Below, in pieces: positions 7,683 to 14,275 of a DNA stretch of 20,088 nucleotides. Both the position numbers and the translations under genes were made by a program. The DNA comes from an uncultured Lachnospiraceae bacterium (GTDB taxonomy: Bacteria > Bacillota > Clostridia > Lachnospirales > Lachnospiraceae). The stretch's first letter is position 1, and the number at the start of each line of letters is the position of its first letter. The stretch spans positions 1 to 20,088 of the forward strand of contig CARUOB010000059.1 in assembly GCA_949076555.1 (NCBI GenBank), in the 5' to 3' direction. The notes under the pieces were generated by a model, which was given only the letters and a program-made list of their open reading frames with translations, was not told where the DNA came from and did not search any database.

Positions 7683-8498
7683 TTAATTCTTATAACCGTC
7701 GCGTATCGCCTCCGTCATTTTAACGGCGCGCGCGTTCTCCTTCACATCGTGTACTCTCACAAACATAACACCCCGCTGTACACCGTAAACCGTAGTTACC
7801 AACGTCCCTTCTACGCGCTCGTTCACGGGAAGATCCAGTCCCATGCCCACCACAGACTTGCGGCTTGCACCGAGAAGCAGCGGATAGCCGAGGGAATGGA
7901 ATTTTTGCAGATTGTCAATGATCTCTAAATTATTCTCATAGCTCTTGCCGTAACCGATACCGGGGTCCAGAATGATCTTGTCATAGGCGATTCCCTTGCT
8001 GCTTGCAAGCTCCAGGGAAGCCTCCAGATCCCAGAACATATCTTCAATCAGATTGTTATACTTAGAATCCTTACGGTTATGCGACAGACAGCAGGGAAGT
8101 CCGGACTCCGCAATCACCTGCGCCATATTTTCATCATATTTTAAGCCCCAGATGTCATTGATCATATCCACGCCTGCCGCGATACCAGCCTTCGCCACCT
8201 CGGATTTGTAGGTGTCCAGAGAAACCGGGACATTAAATCTGGATTTAATCGCCTCGATCACCGGCACAACCCGCTCTATCTCCTCCTGCACGGAAATCTG
8301 TGTGTAGCCGGGCCTTGTGGACTCCCCGCCCACATCCACAATATCCATACCATCTGTTATCATTTGTTCTACGTGATATAATGCCTGATCCAGCGCATTA
8401 TACTTTCCTCCGTCAGAAAAAGAATCGGGTGTTACGTTGAGTATTCCCATCACATAAGCGTGTCCTTTTGTCCTGAAATCCCTCTGTCCTATCCTCAT
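7683..8498 (-). CDS. folP: Dihydropteroate synthase
   Basis: Joins dihydropterin pyrophosphate to p-aminobenzoate to form dihydropteroate; it is the sulfonamide target. The TIM-barrel signatures are all present: MGILNVTPDSFSDGGKY (17-33), VDVGGESTRPGYT (54-66), SLDTYKSEVA (93-102), MINDIWGLKYD (112-122), ILDPGIGYGKSYENNLEII, LLLGASRKSVVG, and the C-terminal VRVHDV. The length of 271 residues is normal. A GGAGG ribosome site lies 8 bases before the ATG. It lies 31 bases after the folE stop and 66 bases before folBK on the same strand. The usual sulfonamide-binding loops look intact, but resistance or susceptibility cannot be read from this sequence alone. Confidence 0.97.
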   Translation of the reverse strand: MRIGQRDFRTKGHAYVMGILNVTPDSFSDGGKYNALDQALYHVEQMITDGMDIVDVGGESTRPGYTQISVQEEIERVVPVIEAIKSRFNVPVSLDTYKSEVAKAGIAAGVDMINDIWGLKYDENMAQVIAESGLPCCLSHNRKDSKYNNLIEDMFWDLEASLELASSKGIAYDKIILDPGIGYGKSYENNLEIIDNLQKFHSLGYPLLLGASRKSVVGMGLDLPVNERVEGTLVTTVYGVQRGVMFVRVHDVKENARAVKMTEAIRDGYKN

Positions 8499-8529
8499 TT
8501 TCCTATCCTCCGTGTTCTTTATTGTATGG

Positions 8530-9135
8530 CTACTTATCCACAGGGTCCCACATTGCTAAATCCTGATTATACATTTTGTCTTCCTTGATCAAACGGAAGA
8601 ACAACTCCTGCCACCTCGGGTCCTCCTGAAAACATCCTCTGGACGCCAGCGTCACTGTCCGGCTTCCCGGCTTCTCCACCCCGCGCATGGTCATACACAG
8701 ATGCTCCGCCTCCAACATAACGATCGCTCCCTGCGGCTTTAGGTGTTCCATAACGGCCTCCACGATCTGCACGGTCATCTGCTCCTGAATCTGGGGCCTT
8801 CTGGCATAAACCTCCACCGCCCGCGCCAGCTTGCTTAATCCTACCACCTTTCCGTCTGGCAGATAGGCGATATGCGCCCTTCCGTAAAACGGCATCAGAT
8901 GGTGTTCGCAAATAGAATAAAAGGTGATATTTTTTACCACAACAATCTCGTTGCTGGCCACGGCAAATGTCTTCGTCAGATACTCTCCCGCATTCTCTTC
9001 CATTCCCGCAAAAATTTCCCCGTACATACGGGCGATTCTTTCCGGCGTTTCCTGCAGGCCCTCTCTGTTCACATCCTCGCCGATGCCCTCTAAAAGCAGC
9101 CTGACCGCCTCTTCAATCTTTGTCTGATCTACCAT
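8530..9135 (-). CDS. folE: GTP cyclohydrolase I
   Basis: Converts GTP to dihydroneopterin triphosphate, the first folate step. Family blocks are GLQETPERIARMY (26-38), SICEHHLMPFYGRAHIAYLP (74-93), LSKLARAVEVYARRPQIQE (100-118) and EHLCMTMRGVEKPGS (144-158). The zinc ligands Cys76, His79 and Cys147 are in place, so this is the zinc-dependent type IA enzyme rather than the IB form. The 201-residue chain carries about 25 extra residues after the usual end near SRGCFQED; the tail has no recognised motif. The start has AGGAG 8 bases upstream and lies inside the end of folC (23-base overlap), indicating coupled translation. The enzyme that removes the triphosphate is not in this window. Confidence 0.97.
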   Translation of the reverse strand: MVDQTKIEEAVRLLLEGIGEDVNREGLQETPERIARMYGEIFAGMEENAGEYLTKTFAVASNEIVVVKNITFYSICEHHLMPFYGRAHIAYLPDGKVVGLSKLARAVEVYARRPQIQEQMTVQIVEAVMEHLKPQGAIVMLEAEHLCMTMRGVEKPGSRTVTLASRGCFQEDPRWQELFFRLIKEDKMYNQDLAMWDPVDK

Positions 9136-10444
9136 GGGTATCTCTCCTAATTGTATCTCTGTGTCCGACTGTATCCATCAGTTCTCCCAGATAGGAAAGC
9201 GAGCCGAAAGCAACGATAACGGCATCCTTGTCCTTTCCCGTCAGCAGGTAAGCGATCTCCACCGCCTCCTGCACACTGTCCGCCGCCGTCACGGCCCTGT
9301 GATACTCTCTGGCCGTCTGCGCCAGCTCAAGCGCCGACAGCGCGCGCTCCTTAATGGGCGGCGTTACAGTGATTATATGGGACGCCAGTTCAAAGGTATA
9401 CCGAATCACCTTGTCATATTCTTTGTCCCGTAACATCCCCATTATATAGATTATTTTTCTGTTTGTAAAATAAAACCTGATACTTTCCGCCAATTTTTTG
9501 GCGCCGTCCTCATTATGCGCACCGTCCGCGATAAAGAGCGGCCTTTTTGCGATCACATCGAATCTCCCGGGCCATTTCGTATTTAATAGTCCCTTCCGCA
9601 GCTTCTCTTCCGGCACCTTGAATCCACACCTTATAAGCGTAAGAACCGTCTCCACAGCCAAAACCGCGTTCTCAATCTGAACCTGTCCGAGCATGGAAAT
9701 CTCCAGATCTTTATACTTATCGTAATCAAAACTCTGCTTCGTCACGCCGTACCTGATTCGCTTCGCGCGGGAAAGATCCGCCGTGAGAAACTTCGCCTTT
9801 TTGACAAGAGCCGACTGCCGCAGAACTTTCATCACTTCCGGGTCCTGTTTCACCGATATGGCATAACACTTGTTTTTTATAATCCCCGCTTTCGCAAACG
9901 CGATCTCCTCCAGGCTCTCCCCCAGAATATCCATGTGATCCATGCTGATGGAGGCAAAGACCGCCGCCAGCGTCGTACTCACCACATTTGTCGCGTCCAG
10001 CGCACCGCCAAGCCCTGTCTCCAGCACCACCAGATCACATTCCTTATCCAGAAAATATAAGAAAGCAACCGCTGTTTCCACTTCAAACAGGGTAGGATGC
10101 ACCTCCCCCTGTGCTGCCAGCCGCTCCGCCGCCGCCTTCACAGGCTCCAGATACTTGCACAGACCCGCCTGCGTAATTTCGCGGCCGTTCACCTGAAACC
10201 GCTCCCTGTAATCTTTCACGGTGGGAGAAATATATCTGCCGACCCGGTATCCGGCCTCCTGCATGATGGTGGAGATATAGGCGAGCGTAGAACCCTTGCC
10301 GTTGGTTCCGGCAATATGTACAAACTTTAGTTTATCCTGCGGATCACCGAGCGCCGCACACAGCCTGCGCATACTGTCCAGTCCCATGACGCTGCCAAGG
10401 GGCCGCAATTCATCCACATACTGCATGGCTTCACGGTAGTTCAT
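9113..10444 (-). CDS. folC: Folylpolyglutamate synthase / dihydrofolate synthase
   Basis: Mur-ligase-like ATP-dependent enzyme that adds glutamate to dihydropteroate and then extends the polyglutamate tail. The P-loop HIAGTNGKGST lies at 43-53. Other blocks are RYISPTVKDYRERFQVNG, DLVVLETGLGGALDATNVV, SISMDHMDILGESLEEIAFAKAGI and the ADGAHNEDGAKKL motif between the central and C-terminal domains. The length of 443 residues is normal. GGGGAGGAACC precedes the ATG closely. It is the first gene of the folate operon and overlaps folE by 23 bases. The C-terminal tail (HRDTIRRDTHGRSDKD) is the part that overlaps folE. I found no convincing promoter in the 122-base interval upstream, which it shares with a divergent membrane-protein gene. 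Confidence 0.96.
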   Translation of the reverse strand: MNYREAMQYVDELRPLGSVMGLDSMRRLCAALGDPQDKLKFVHIAGTNGKGSTLAYISTIMQEAGYRVGRYISPTVKDYRERFQVNGREITQAGLCKYLEPVKAAAERLAAQGEVHPTLFEVETAVAFLYFLDKECDLVVLETGLGGALDATNVVSTTLAAVFASISMDHMDILGESLEEIAFAKAGIIKNKCYAISVKQDPEVMKVLRQSALVKKAKFLTADLSRAKRIRYGVTKQSFDYDKYKDLEISMLGQVQIENAVLAVETVLTLIRCGFKVPEEKLRKGLLNTKWPGRFDVIAKRPLFIADGAHNEDGAKKLAESIRFYFTNRKIIYIMGMLRDKEYDKVIRYTFELASHIITVTPPIKERALSALELAQTAREYHRAVTAADSVQEAVEIAYLLTGKDKDAVIVAFGSLSYLGELMDTVGHRDTIRRDTHGRSDKD

Positions 10445-10566
10445 GGTTCCTCCCCTTCCCGCCCGGATTCTATCCCGCCGACCATAAAAGCGCGCTGCAA
10501 TTTTCTGGCGCAGTCCGTCAGCCCAAACCGCGTATAACCGCGCCGAAACCGGGCAATACTGTCTCT

Positions 10567-10995
10567 ATGAAAAAATTTTTGCACAACTTCATCCACTGCG
10601 GCCTGCTGGGGTGGTTTCTGGAAATCACCTTCACGGCCTTTCACGCCTTTCGCAGAAGGGAAATGAAACTCCCCGGCACAACTTCCGTCTGGATGTTTCC
10701 CATCTACGGTCTGGCGGCTTTCCTTGCTCCGGTGTGCCGCCTGCTTAAAAACCGCTCTCTGCTGTTTAGGGGGCTGACCTATACAGGACTGATCTTTACC
10801 GGAGAATTTCTCACCGGCATGTGGCTAAACCGCAGAGAGCTATGTCCGTGGAATTACGAGCGCTCCCGCTGGAATCTGGCCAAAGTGATCCGGCTCGATT
10901 TCGCTCCCGTCTGGTTTGCCACCGGGCTCCTCTTCGAGCGGCTCCTCCGGGAAAACGATCCTTCCCTGCGCCCGGACAGACCCCGGAAGTCTTAA
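10567..10995 (+). CDS. Small CmpB-like multipass membrane protein (putative ABC-transporter permease family)
   Basis: A 142-residue protein with four hydrophobic segments (about 4-25, 42-60, 68-88 and 107-127). The pattern GWFLEITFTAF, then VWMFPIYGLAA, then GEFLTGMWLN, then CPWNYERSRWNLAKVIRLDF followed by PVWFATGLLFE fits the family annotated as putative ABC transporter permease or CmpB (PF06541-like). Its function is not established, and no ATPase partner lies nearby. The ATG at 10567 lacks a clear ribosome site, while an internal ATG at residue 33 has AGAAGGGAA before it; I kept the first because it preserves the first membrane segment and the family GWxxE block. It is divergent from folC, and its stop overlaps the stop of the convergent PH-domain gene. 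Confidence 0.8.
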   Translation: MKKFLHNFIHCGLLGWFLEITFTAFHAFRRREMKLPGTTSVWMFPIYGLAAFLAPVCRLLKNRSLLFRGLTYTGLIFTGEFLTGMWLNRRELCPWNYERSRWNLAKVIRLDFAPVWFATGLLFERLLRENDPSLRPDRPRKS

Positions 10996-11411
10996 TCGGC
11001 GTCCATATCGATGTCGTCCGCATCGATATTCAAGGTGTTCATCGTGCGCCGCTTTCTTCTGGCCACCTCAGACGCGTGCAGGATATAATCCTTTATTTCC
11101 TTCGCGTGTTTAATGTGCTCCAAAAAAAGCTGGGGATGCGTATTGTCCCCCGTGTAGCACGCTACCGTGCCCAGACCGAAAATGCGCTCTATCAGACTGG
11201 TCTTTAATTCCACATCCTGAATCTTATATAGATAACAGTCGTTTTCTGTCGTGTTGAGCAGACCCGCATTGATGGTAACCACCCGCTCATTCACCGTATA
11301 CTTCGTAAAGGTAAAGGGCAGTCCGAAAAACAGCCACCGTTTGCGCTCCACATACTCCCGTTCGACTTCCTTTTCCTCTATATCCCGCATTTCCTCTCTG
11401 TTTTCTTCCAT
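10992..11411 (-). CDS. Bacterial PH-domain protein (bPH2 / YdbT-like)
   Basis: A 139-residue protein with a charged start (EENREEMRDIEEKEVERE) and a single PH-like domain at about 22-112: WLFFGLPFTFTKYTVNERVVTINAGLLNT, then CYLYKIQDVELKTSLIERIFGLGTVACYTGD. The sequence Y-x-[IL]-x-D-[IV]-x-[LV]-x-x-[ST]-x-x-x-R-x-[FL]-G-x-G fits bPH2. Membrane segments common in YdbT relatives are missing, so it is probably cytoplasmic. The C-terminus is acidic (NIDADDIDMDAD). A ribosome site GGAGGAG lies 8 bases before the ATG. Function is unknown. It has its own promoter at 11459-11487, overlapping the end of the upstream ATPase-nuclease gene, and its stop codon shares bases with the stop of the convergent membrane-protein gene. 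Confidence 0.87.
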   Translation of the reverse strand: MEENREEMRDIEEKEVEREYVERKRWLFFGLPFTFTKYTVNERVVTINAGLLNTTENDCYLYKIQDVELKTSLIERIFGLGTVACYTGDNTHPQLFLEHIKHAKEIKDYILHASEVARRKRRTMNTLNIDADDIDMDAD

Positions 11412-11458
11412 GTTTTTTTCTCCTCCATCCCGGTTTTCGGAATCTCATATCTACGATT

Positions 11459-11487
11459 AGTGTACCACATTCACCCCTATTTCACAA
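11459..11487 (-). promoter_or_regulatory. Sigma-A promoter of the PH-domain gene
   Basis: TTGTGA (11487-11482), 17 bases, then TACACT (11464-11459) on the minus strand. The predicted start is near 11452, about 40 bases before the ATG at 11411. The -35 box lies inside the last codons of the upstream gene (stop at 11477). Confidence 0.6.
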
Positions 11488-13333
11488 TCTTGACATTTTT
11501 TCCCTGAAATGCCACACCGTACTTAAAAATAGTTTTAACGCCCCTCGTCTTCATATCCGTATCGTATTTCCGGTCATTGATCTGCGCAAGCGCCGACTGC
11601 GCCAGCTCCTCCAACTGCGTTTCGTTGATATACTCCCTTTTTGCCTTCAATTCAATCAGAATACCCGGCCTGCTGTCATCCTTCGGCATAAGCTGGATAT
11701 CAAAGCGGCCCTCTCCGGATTCTCTGTTCGACGTCAGATAATATCTGTCGTCAAAGAGGGCGCAGATCCCCAAAAACAGCCCGTGAAAAAACATCTCACC
11801 CGCCGTGTCAAAGCTGCTGGCAGACTGTAGAAGCAGCTTCTCTAAGCTCTTCTGCAGCGCCGTAATATCGTTGGCATAGACAGCTTCCTGAATGGAAACC
11901 GCAGACGACTGGGAAACGATGCCGTCCAGCTTTTGCAGAATTTCTTTGTTATATACAGCTTTAATTTCCCTGTTTGGCAAGGATACCTCCCCCATAAAAT
12001 CCCCGCTTGGAGAAATGTCCACATTCTCTGCTTTCAGATACCCGGCCACCAGCAAAAAACTGTAGATCGTGGAATGGTTCTTCTGTATCTGCGGATAAAT
12101 AACACCCGTATCTATTAAAGTTGTAAATTTTTCCCCCAAAAGCAGCTTTTCCAACCGCTCATAAATTTCCTCATCCGCCCCGGCGATCACTTCCGAAATG
12201 ATCTCATTACTGCCCGTGGACTGCCAAAACGCTCTCGGCTTGCAGCCTATGCTGAAATAATTGATCACGGACCACGGGTTAAAAATCTCGGTATCACCAA
12301 AGCGATAGCCGTCATACCACTCGCAAAGCTCTGCAAGTTTATTCTCCGCACGGTAATAGGCCGCCATCCGCTCTACTTCCTCTTTGGTAAAGCCAAAATA
12401 CTGACTGTACTTATCGTCTATGACGGAGTGGATGACCAGATTGTTAAGGCCGCTGAAAATACTCTCCTTGGCGACGCGCAGGATTCCCGTTAAAAACCCG
12501 TAAGCCAGATATTTGTTGTCTTTGAGTCCTCCCGAAAACAGATTCCTCATAAAATCTATGACCTGGTCATAAAATCTGTGCGTATGTCCCTGCTGGATCG
12601 GAATATCATATTCGTCAATAATGATAATCGCTTCCGTGCCGTGATGCCTGTAAAGCATTCTCGACAAAACCTCAAAGGCTCTCGACAGCGCGACGGCGTC
12701 CGTCTCTCCCGCGGCCGCCTCTCTATAATATTTTCTGTCCGCATCGCTGCATTTTTCCGACGCTTCCAGCTCCCCGTGGCGGACAAATTCATTGCCGATC
12801 ACAGCCCTTAGCATCGCAAGGGTCTCTTCCCATGTATGAAATTTAATATCCTTAAAAGAAACGAAAATCACCGGATACTTTCCCTGATACGCCCGGTATT
12901 CCTCCCCGCAGTTCCAGATCCCTTTCCCCTGAAAATAGACGGAAGTATCCTCCTTCGTCCTCTCAAAAAAGGTCCGCAGCATGTCCATATTCAGGGTTTT
13001 CCCGAATCGGCGCGGCCTGGTGTACAGAGAAACCATAGGACGCTCGTCGAGAAAATCCTTAATAAGCATCGTCTTGTCGATATAATAATACTGTGTCGAA
13101 GCCAGACGGTATTCCGAAATGCCGATCGGCAGCGGCAGTCTTTTCACACCGTCCCCGTAACTGTCATCCTGTGCACGCTTCCTCCTGCCGTCCGCAGGCT
13201 TAACCGCATCCTCGGGAATCAGCCACGATTTTCCGCTCTTCACCGCGCCTGGGATTTTTCCGTCCCGGCACAGTCTGGTAACCCGTGTAGCCGAAATCCC
13301 CCACAATCCGGCTGTAGACTTTACATCGCGCAT
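11477..13333 (-). CDS. HTH - AAA-ATPase-like - PD-(D/E)XK nuclease-like protein (DUF1703-type)
   Basis: A 618-residue three-part protein. Residues 1-50 form an excisionase/MerR-like helix-turn-helix with the wing typical of clostridia (LWGISATRVTRLCRDGKIPG, then GKSWLIPEDAVKPADGR). Residues 66-300 are an AAA-ATPase-like domain (PF09820 type), with YYIDKTMLIKDFLDE, the altered P-loop LYTRPRRFGKTLNMDML (104-120) and Walker B IIIIDEYDIP (236-245). Residues 520-600 match the nuclease-like PDDEXK_9 domain, with Asp545 in GEGRFDIQL and Glu561/Lys563 in LIELKAK. The start at 13333 follows GGGGGTGA; the frame stays open to 13531, but that extension covers the promoter and repeats. The family is amplified in gut anaerobes and has no proven function; a mobile-element or defence role is inference. 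No partner gene is seen. Confidence 0.87.
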   Translation of the reverse strand: MRDVKSTAGLWGISATRVTRLCRDGKIPGAVKSGKSWLIPEDAVKPADGRRKRAQDDSYGDGVKRLPLPIGISEYRLASTQYYYIDKTMLIKDFLDERPMVSLYTRPRRFGKTLNMDMLRTFFERTKEDTSVYFQGKGIWNCGEEYRAYQGKYPVIFVSFKDIKFHTWEETLAMLRAVIGNEFVRHGELEASEKCSDADRKYYREAAAGETDAVALSRAFEVLSRMLYRHHGTEAIIIIDEYDIPIQQGHTHRFYDQVIDFMRNLFSGGLKDNKYLAYGFLTGILRVAKESIFSGLNNLVIHSVIDDKYSQYFGFTKEEVERMAAYYRAENKLAELCEWYDGYRFGDTEIFNPWSVINYFSIGCKPRAFWQSTGSNEIISEVIAGADEEIYERLEKLLLGEKFTTLIDTGVIYPQIQKNHSTIYSFLLVAGYLKAENVDISPSGDFMGEVSLPNREIKAVYNKEILQKLDGIVSQSSAVSIQEAVYANDITALQKSLEKLLLQSASSFDTAGEMFFHGLFLGICALFDDRYYLTSNRESGEGRFDIQLMPKDDSRPGILIELKAKREYINETQLEELAQSALAQINDRKYDTDMKTRGVKTIFKYGVAFQGKNVKIVK

Positions 13334-13354
13334 CATATCACCCCCATCATCTAC

Positions 13355-13383
13355 AGTATACCCTTCTTTCGCAACAATAGCAA
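13355..13383 (-). promoter_or_regulatory. Sigma-A promoter of the HTH-ATPase-nuclease gene
   Basis: TTGCTA (13383-13378), exactly 17 bases, then TATACT (13360-13355) on the minus strand. The predicted start is near 13348, about 15 bases before the ATG at 13333. The -35 box and spacer fall within the leftmost repeat unit, so a protein bound to the array would touch this promoter directly. It also argues that translation does not begin further upstream. Confidence 0.75.
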
Positions 13384-13557
13384 TTGTTTCAGAACAATAC
13401 GCATCATTTTTCGGAACAATGTATATCATTTTCAGAATAATATACATTCCTTTCAGAACAATATACACTCCTTTCAGAACAATATGTGTCCTTTTCAGAA
13501 TAATATGTATTCCTTTTTCGAAATCATACATTATATTTTCGGAACACTATCCCTCTC
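13367..13557. repeat. Array of nine ~21-bp direct repeats between divergent genes
   Basis: The 330-base interval between the ATPase-nuclease gene and the nitroreductase gene holds an AT-rich direct-repeat array. Units begin (at TTTC) at 13367, 13387, 13409, 13430, 13451, 13472, 13493, 13516 and 13537, giving spacings of 20, 22, 21, 21, 21, 21, 23 and 21 bases. The core is TTTCAGAAYAATA followed by a variable part often ending in TCC; the five units from 13430 to 13513 are near identical, and the outer ones are degenerate. Units at 13430 and 13493 contain an imperfect dyad (GAAT...ATTC). Units abut without spacers, so this is not CRISPR. A 21-base period places every unit on one face of the helix, as expected for cooperative protein binding. 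The bases right of the array hold only the nitroreductase promoter. Confidence 0.88.
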
Positions 13558-13579
13558 CCGCATCGTCCTTTTATCCCAC

Positions 13580-13608
13580 TTGCACACCCCTTTTCTTTGT
13601 GCTATGAT
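13580..13608 (+). promoter_or_regulatory. Sigma-A promoter of the nitroreductase gene
   Basis: TTGCAC (13580-13585), 17 bases, then TATGAT (13603-13608). The predicted start is near 13615, about 50 bases before the ATG. The ribosome site AGGAGG is at 13651-13656. The -35 box begins 23 bases to the right of the repeat array, so the array could influence this promoter too. Confidence 0.75.
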
Positions 13609-13663
13609 ATACAAAATATAGTAAGCAGACAGTAAACATACCACATCATAAGGAGGATGCCGC

Positions 13664-14206
13664 ATGACCGCTAAAGATTGTATCGTAGGGCGCAGAAGTA
13701 TACGCAAATTTAAGGCAGATGCCGTTTCCCACGAGCTTTTGTCCGAGATCGTCGAAACCGCTTCCTACGCACCGAGCTGGAAGCACACACAGATCACCCG
13801 CTACATTGCCGTAGAGGGCGCATTAAAGGAAAAGATCGCCAGGGAATGCACCACCTTGTATCCCCCTAACGGCGATATCATTGCTGCGGCTCCCGTACTG
13901 ATGGCTGTCACCATTATCAAAAACCGCAGCGGTTATGAGCGCGACGGTTCATTCAGCACACCCCGCGGTGACGGCTGGCAGATGTACGATGCCGGTATCG
14001 CATCCCAAAGCCTCTGCCTTGCGGCATACGAACAGGGGCTTGGTTCCGTGATCCTTGGTCTTTTTGATCAGAGCGAAGTGGAAGCTCTGTTACAGATTCC
14101 CGAGGACAGAGAACTTGTGGCTCTCATTCCGATCGGTTATCCCGATGAGACGCCTGCTGCTCCCCGTCGTAAACCTGTGGAAGAATTGTTATCTTACATG
14201 TCATAA
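13664..14206 (+). CDS. Nitroreductase-family flavoprotein
   Basis: A 180-residue FMN-dependent NAD(P)H oxidoreductase of the nitroreductase superfamily. FMN-phosphate contacts are predicted in GRRSIRKFKADAV (9-21), and APSWKHTQITRY (36-47) is the usual second block. GWQMYDAGIASQSLCLAAYEQGLGSVILG (104-132) covers the dimer helix and the flavin-side Gly-x-Gly, and LVALIPIGYPDE (151-162) is the conserved C-terminal strand. It belongs to the short clostridial type without an added ferredoxin domain. The substrate cannot be read from sequence; family members act on nitroaromatics, quinones or flavins. A strong ribosome site AAGGAGG sits 7 bases before the ATG. It has its own promoter and terminator, so it is probably monocistronic, divergent from the ATPase-nuclease gene across the repeat array. 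Confidence 0.93.
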   Translation: MTAKDCIVGRRSIRKFKADAVSHELLSEIVETASYAPSWKHTQITRYIAVEGALKEKIARECTTLYPPNGDIIAAAPVLMAVTIIKNRSGYERDGSFSTPRGDGWQMYDAGIASQSLCLAAYEQGLGSVILGLFDQSEVEALLQIPEDRELVALIPIGYPDETPAAPRRKPVEELLSYMS

Positions 14207-14209
14207 ATG

Positions 14210-14244
14210 AAAAAATAGAAGAGAATTTTCTCTTCTATTTTTTT
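14210..14244 (+). terminator. Rho-independent terminator between nitroreductase gene and pyrB
   Basis: A long near-perfect inverted repeat, AAAAAATAGAAGAGAA (14210-14225) against TTCTCTTCTATTTTTT (14228-14243), ending in a run of seven T. It begins four bases after the nitroreductase stop codon and ends 31 bases before the pyrB ATG. The A run on the 5' side would also make it work on the other strand. Confidence 0.9.
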
Positions 14245-14275
14245 GGACCATACTGCAAAGGAGTGATACATCGTT

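Noticed and set aside
10445..10566. Tetrahydrofolate riboswitch or clear promoter upstream of folC
   Set aside because: No recognisable riboswitch core was found, and candidate -10 boxes (such as TAGAAT or TATAAC) lack a -35 box at the right distance on either strand.
13367..13557. CRISPR array
   Set aside because: The units abut without unique spacers, the period is only about 21 bases, and no cas gene is present.
13367..13557. Plasmid-type replication iterons
   Set aside because: Period and AT-richness are iteron-like, but no replication initiator, partition gene or other plasmid feature is in the window and the setting is chromosomal housekeeping genes.
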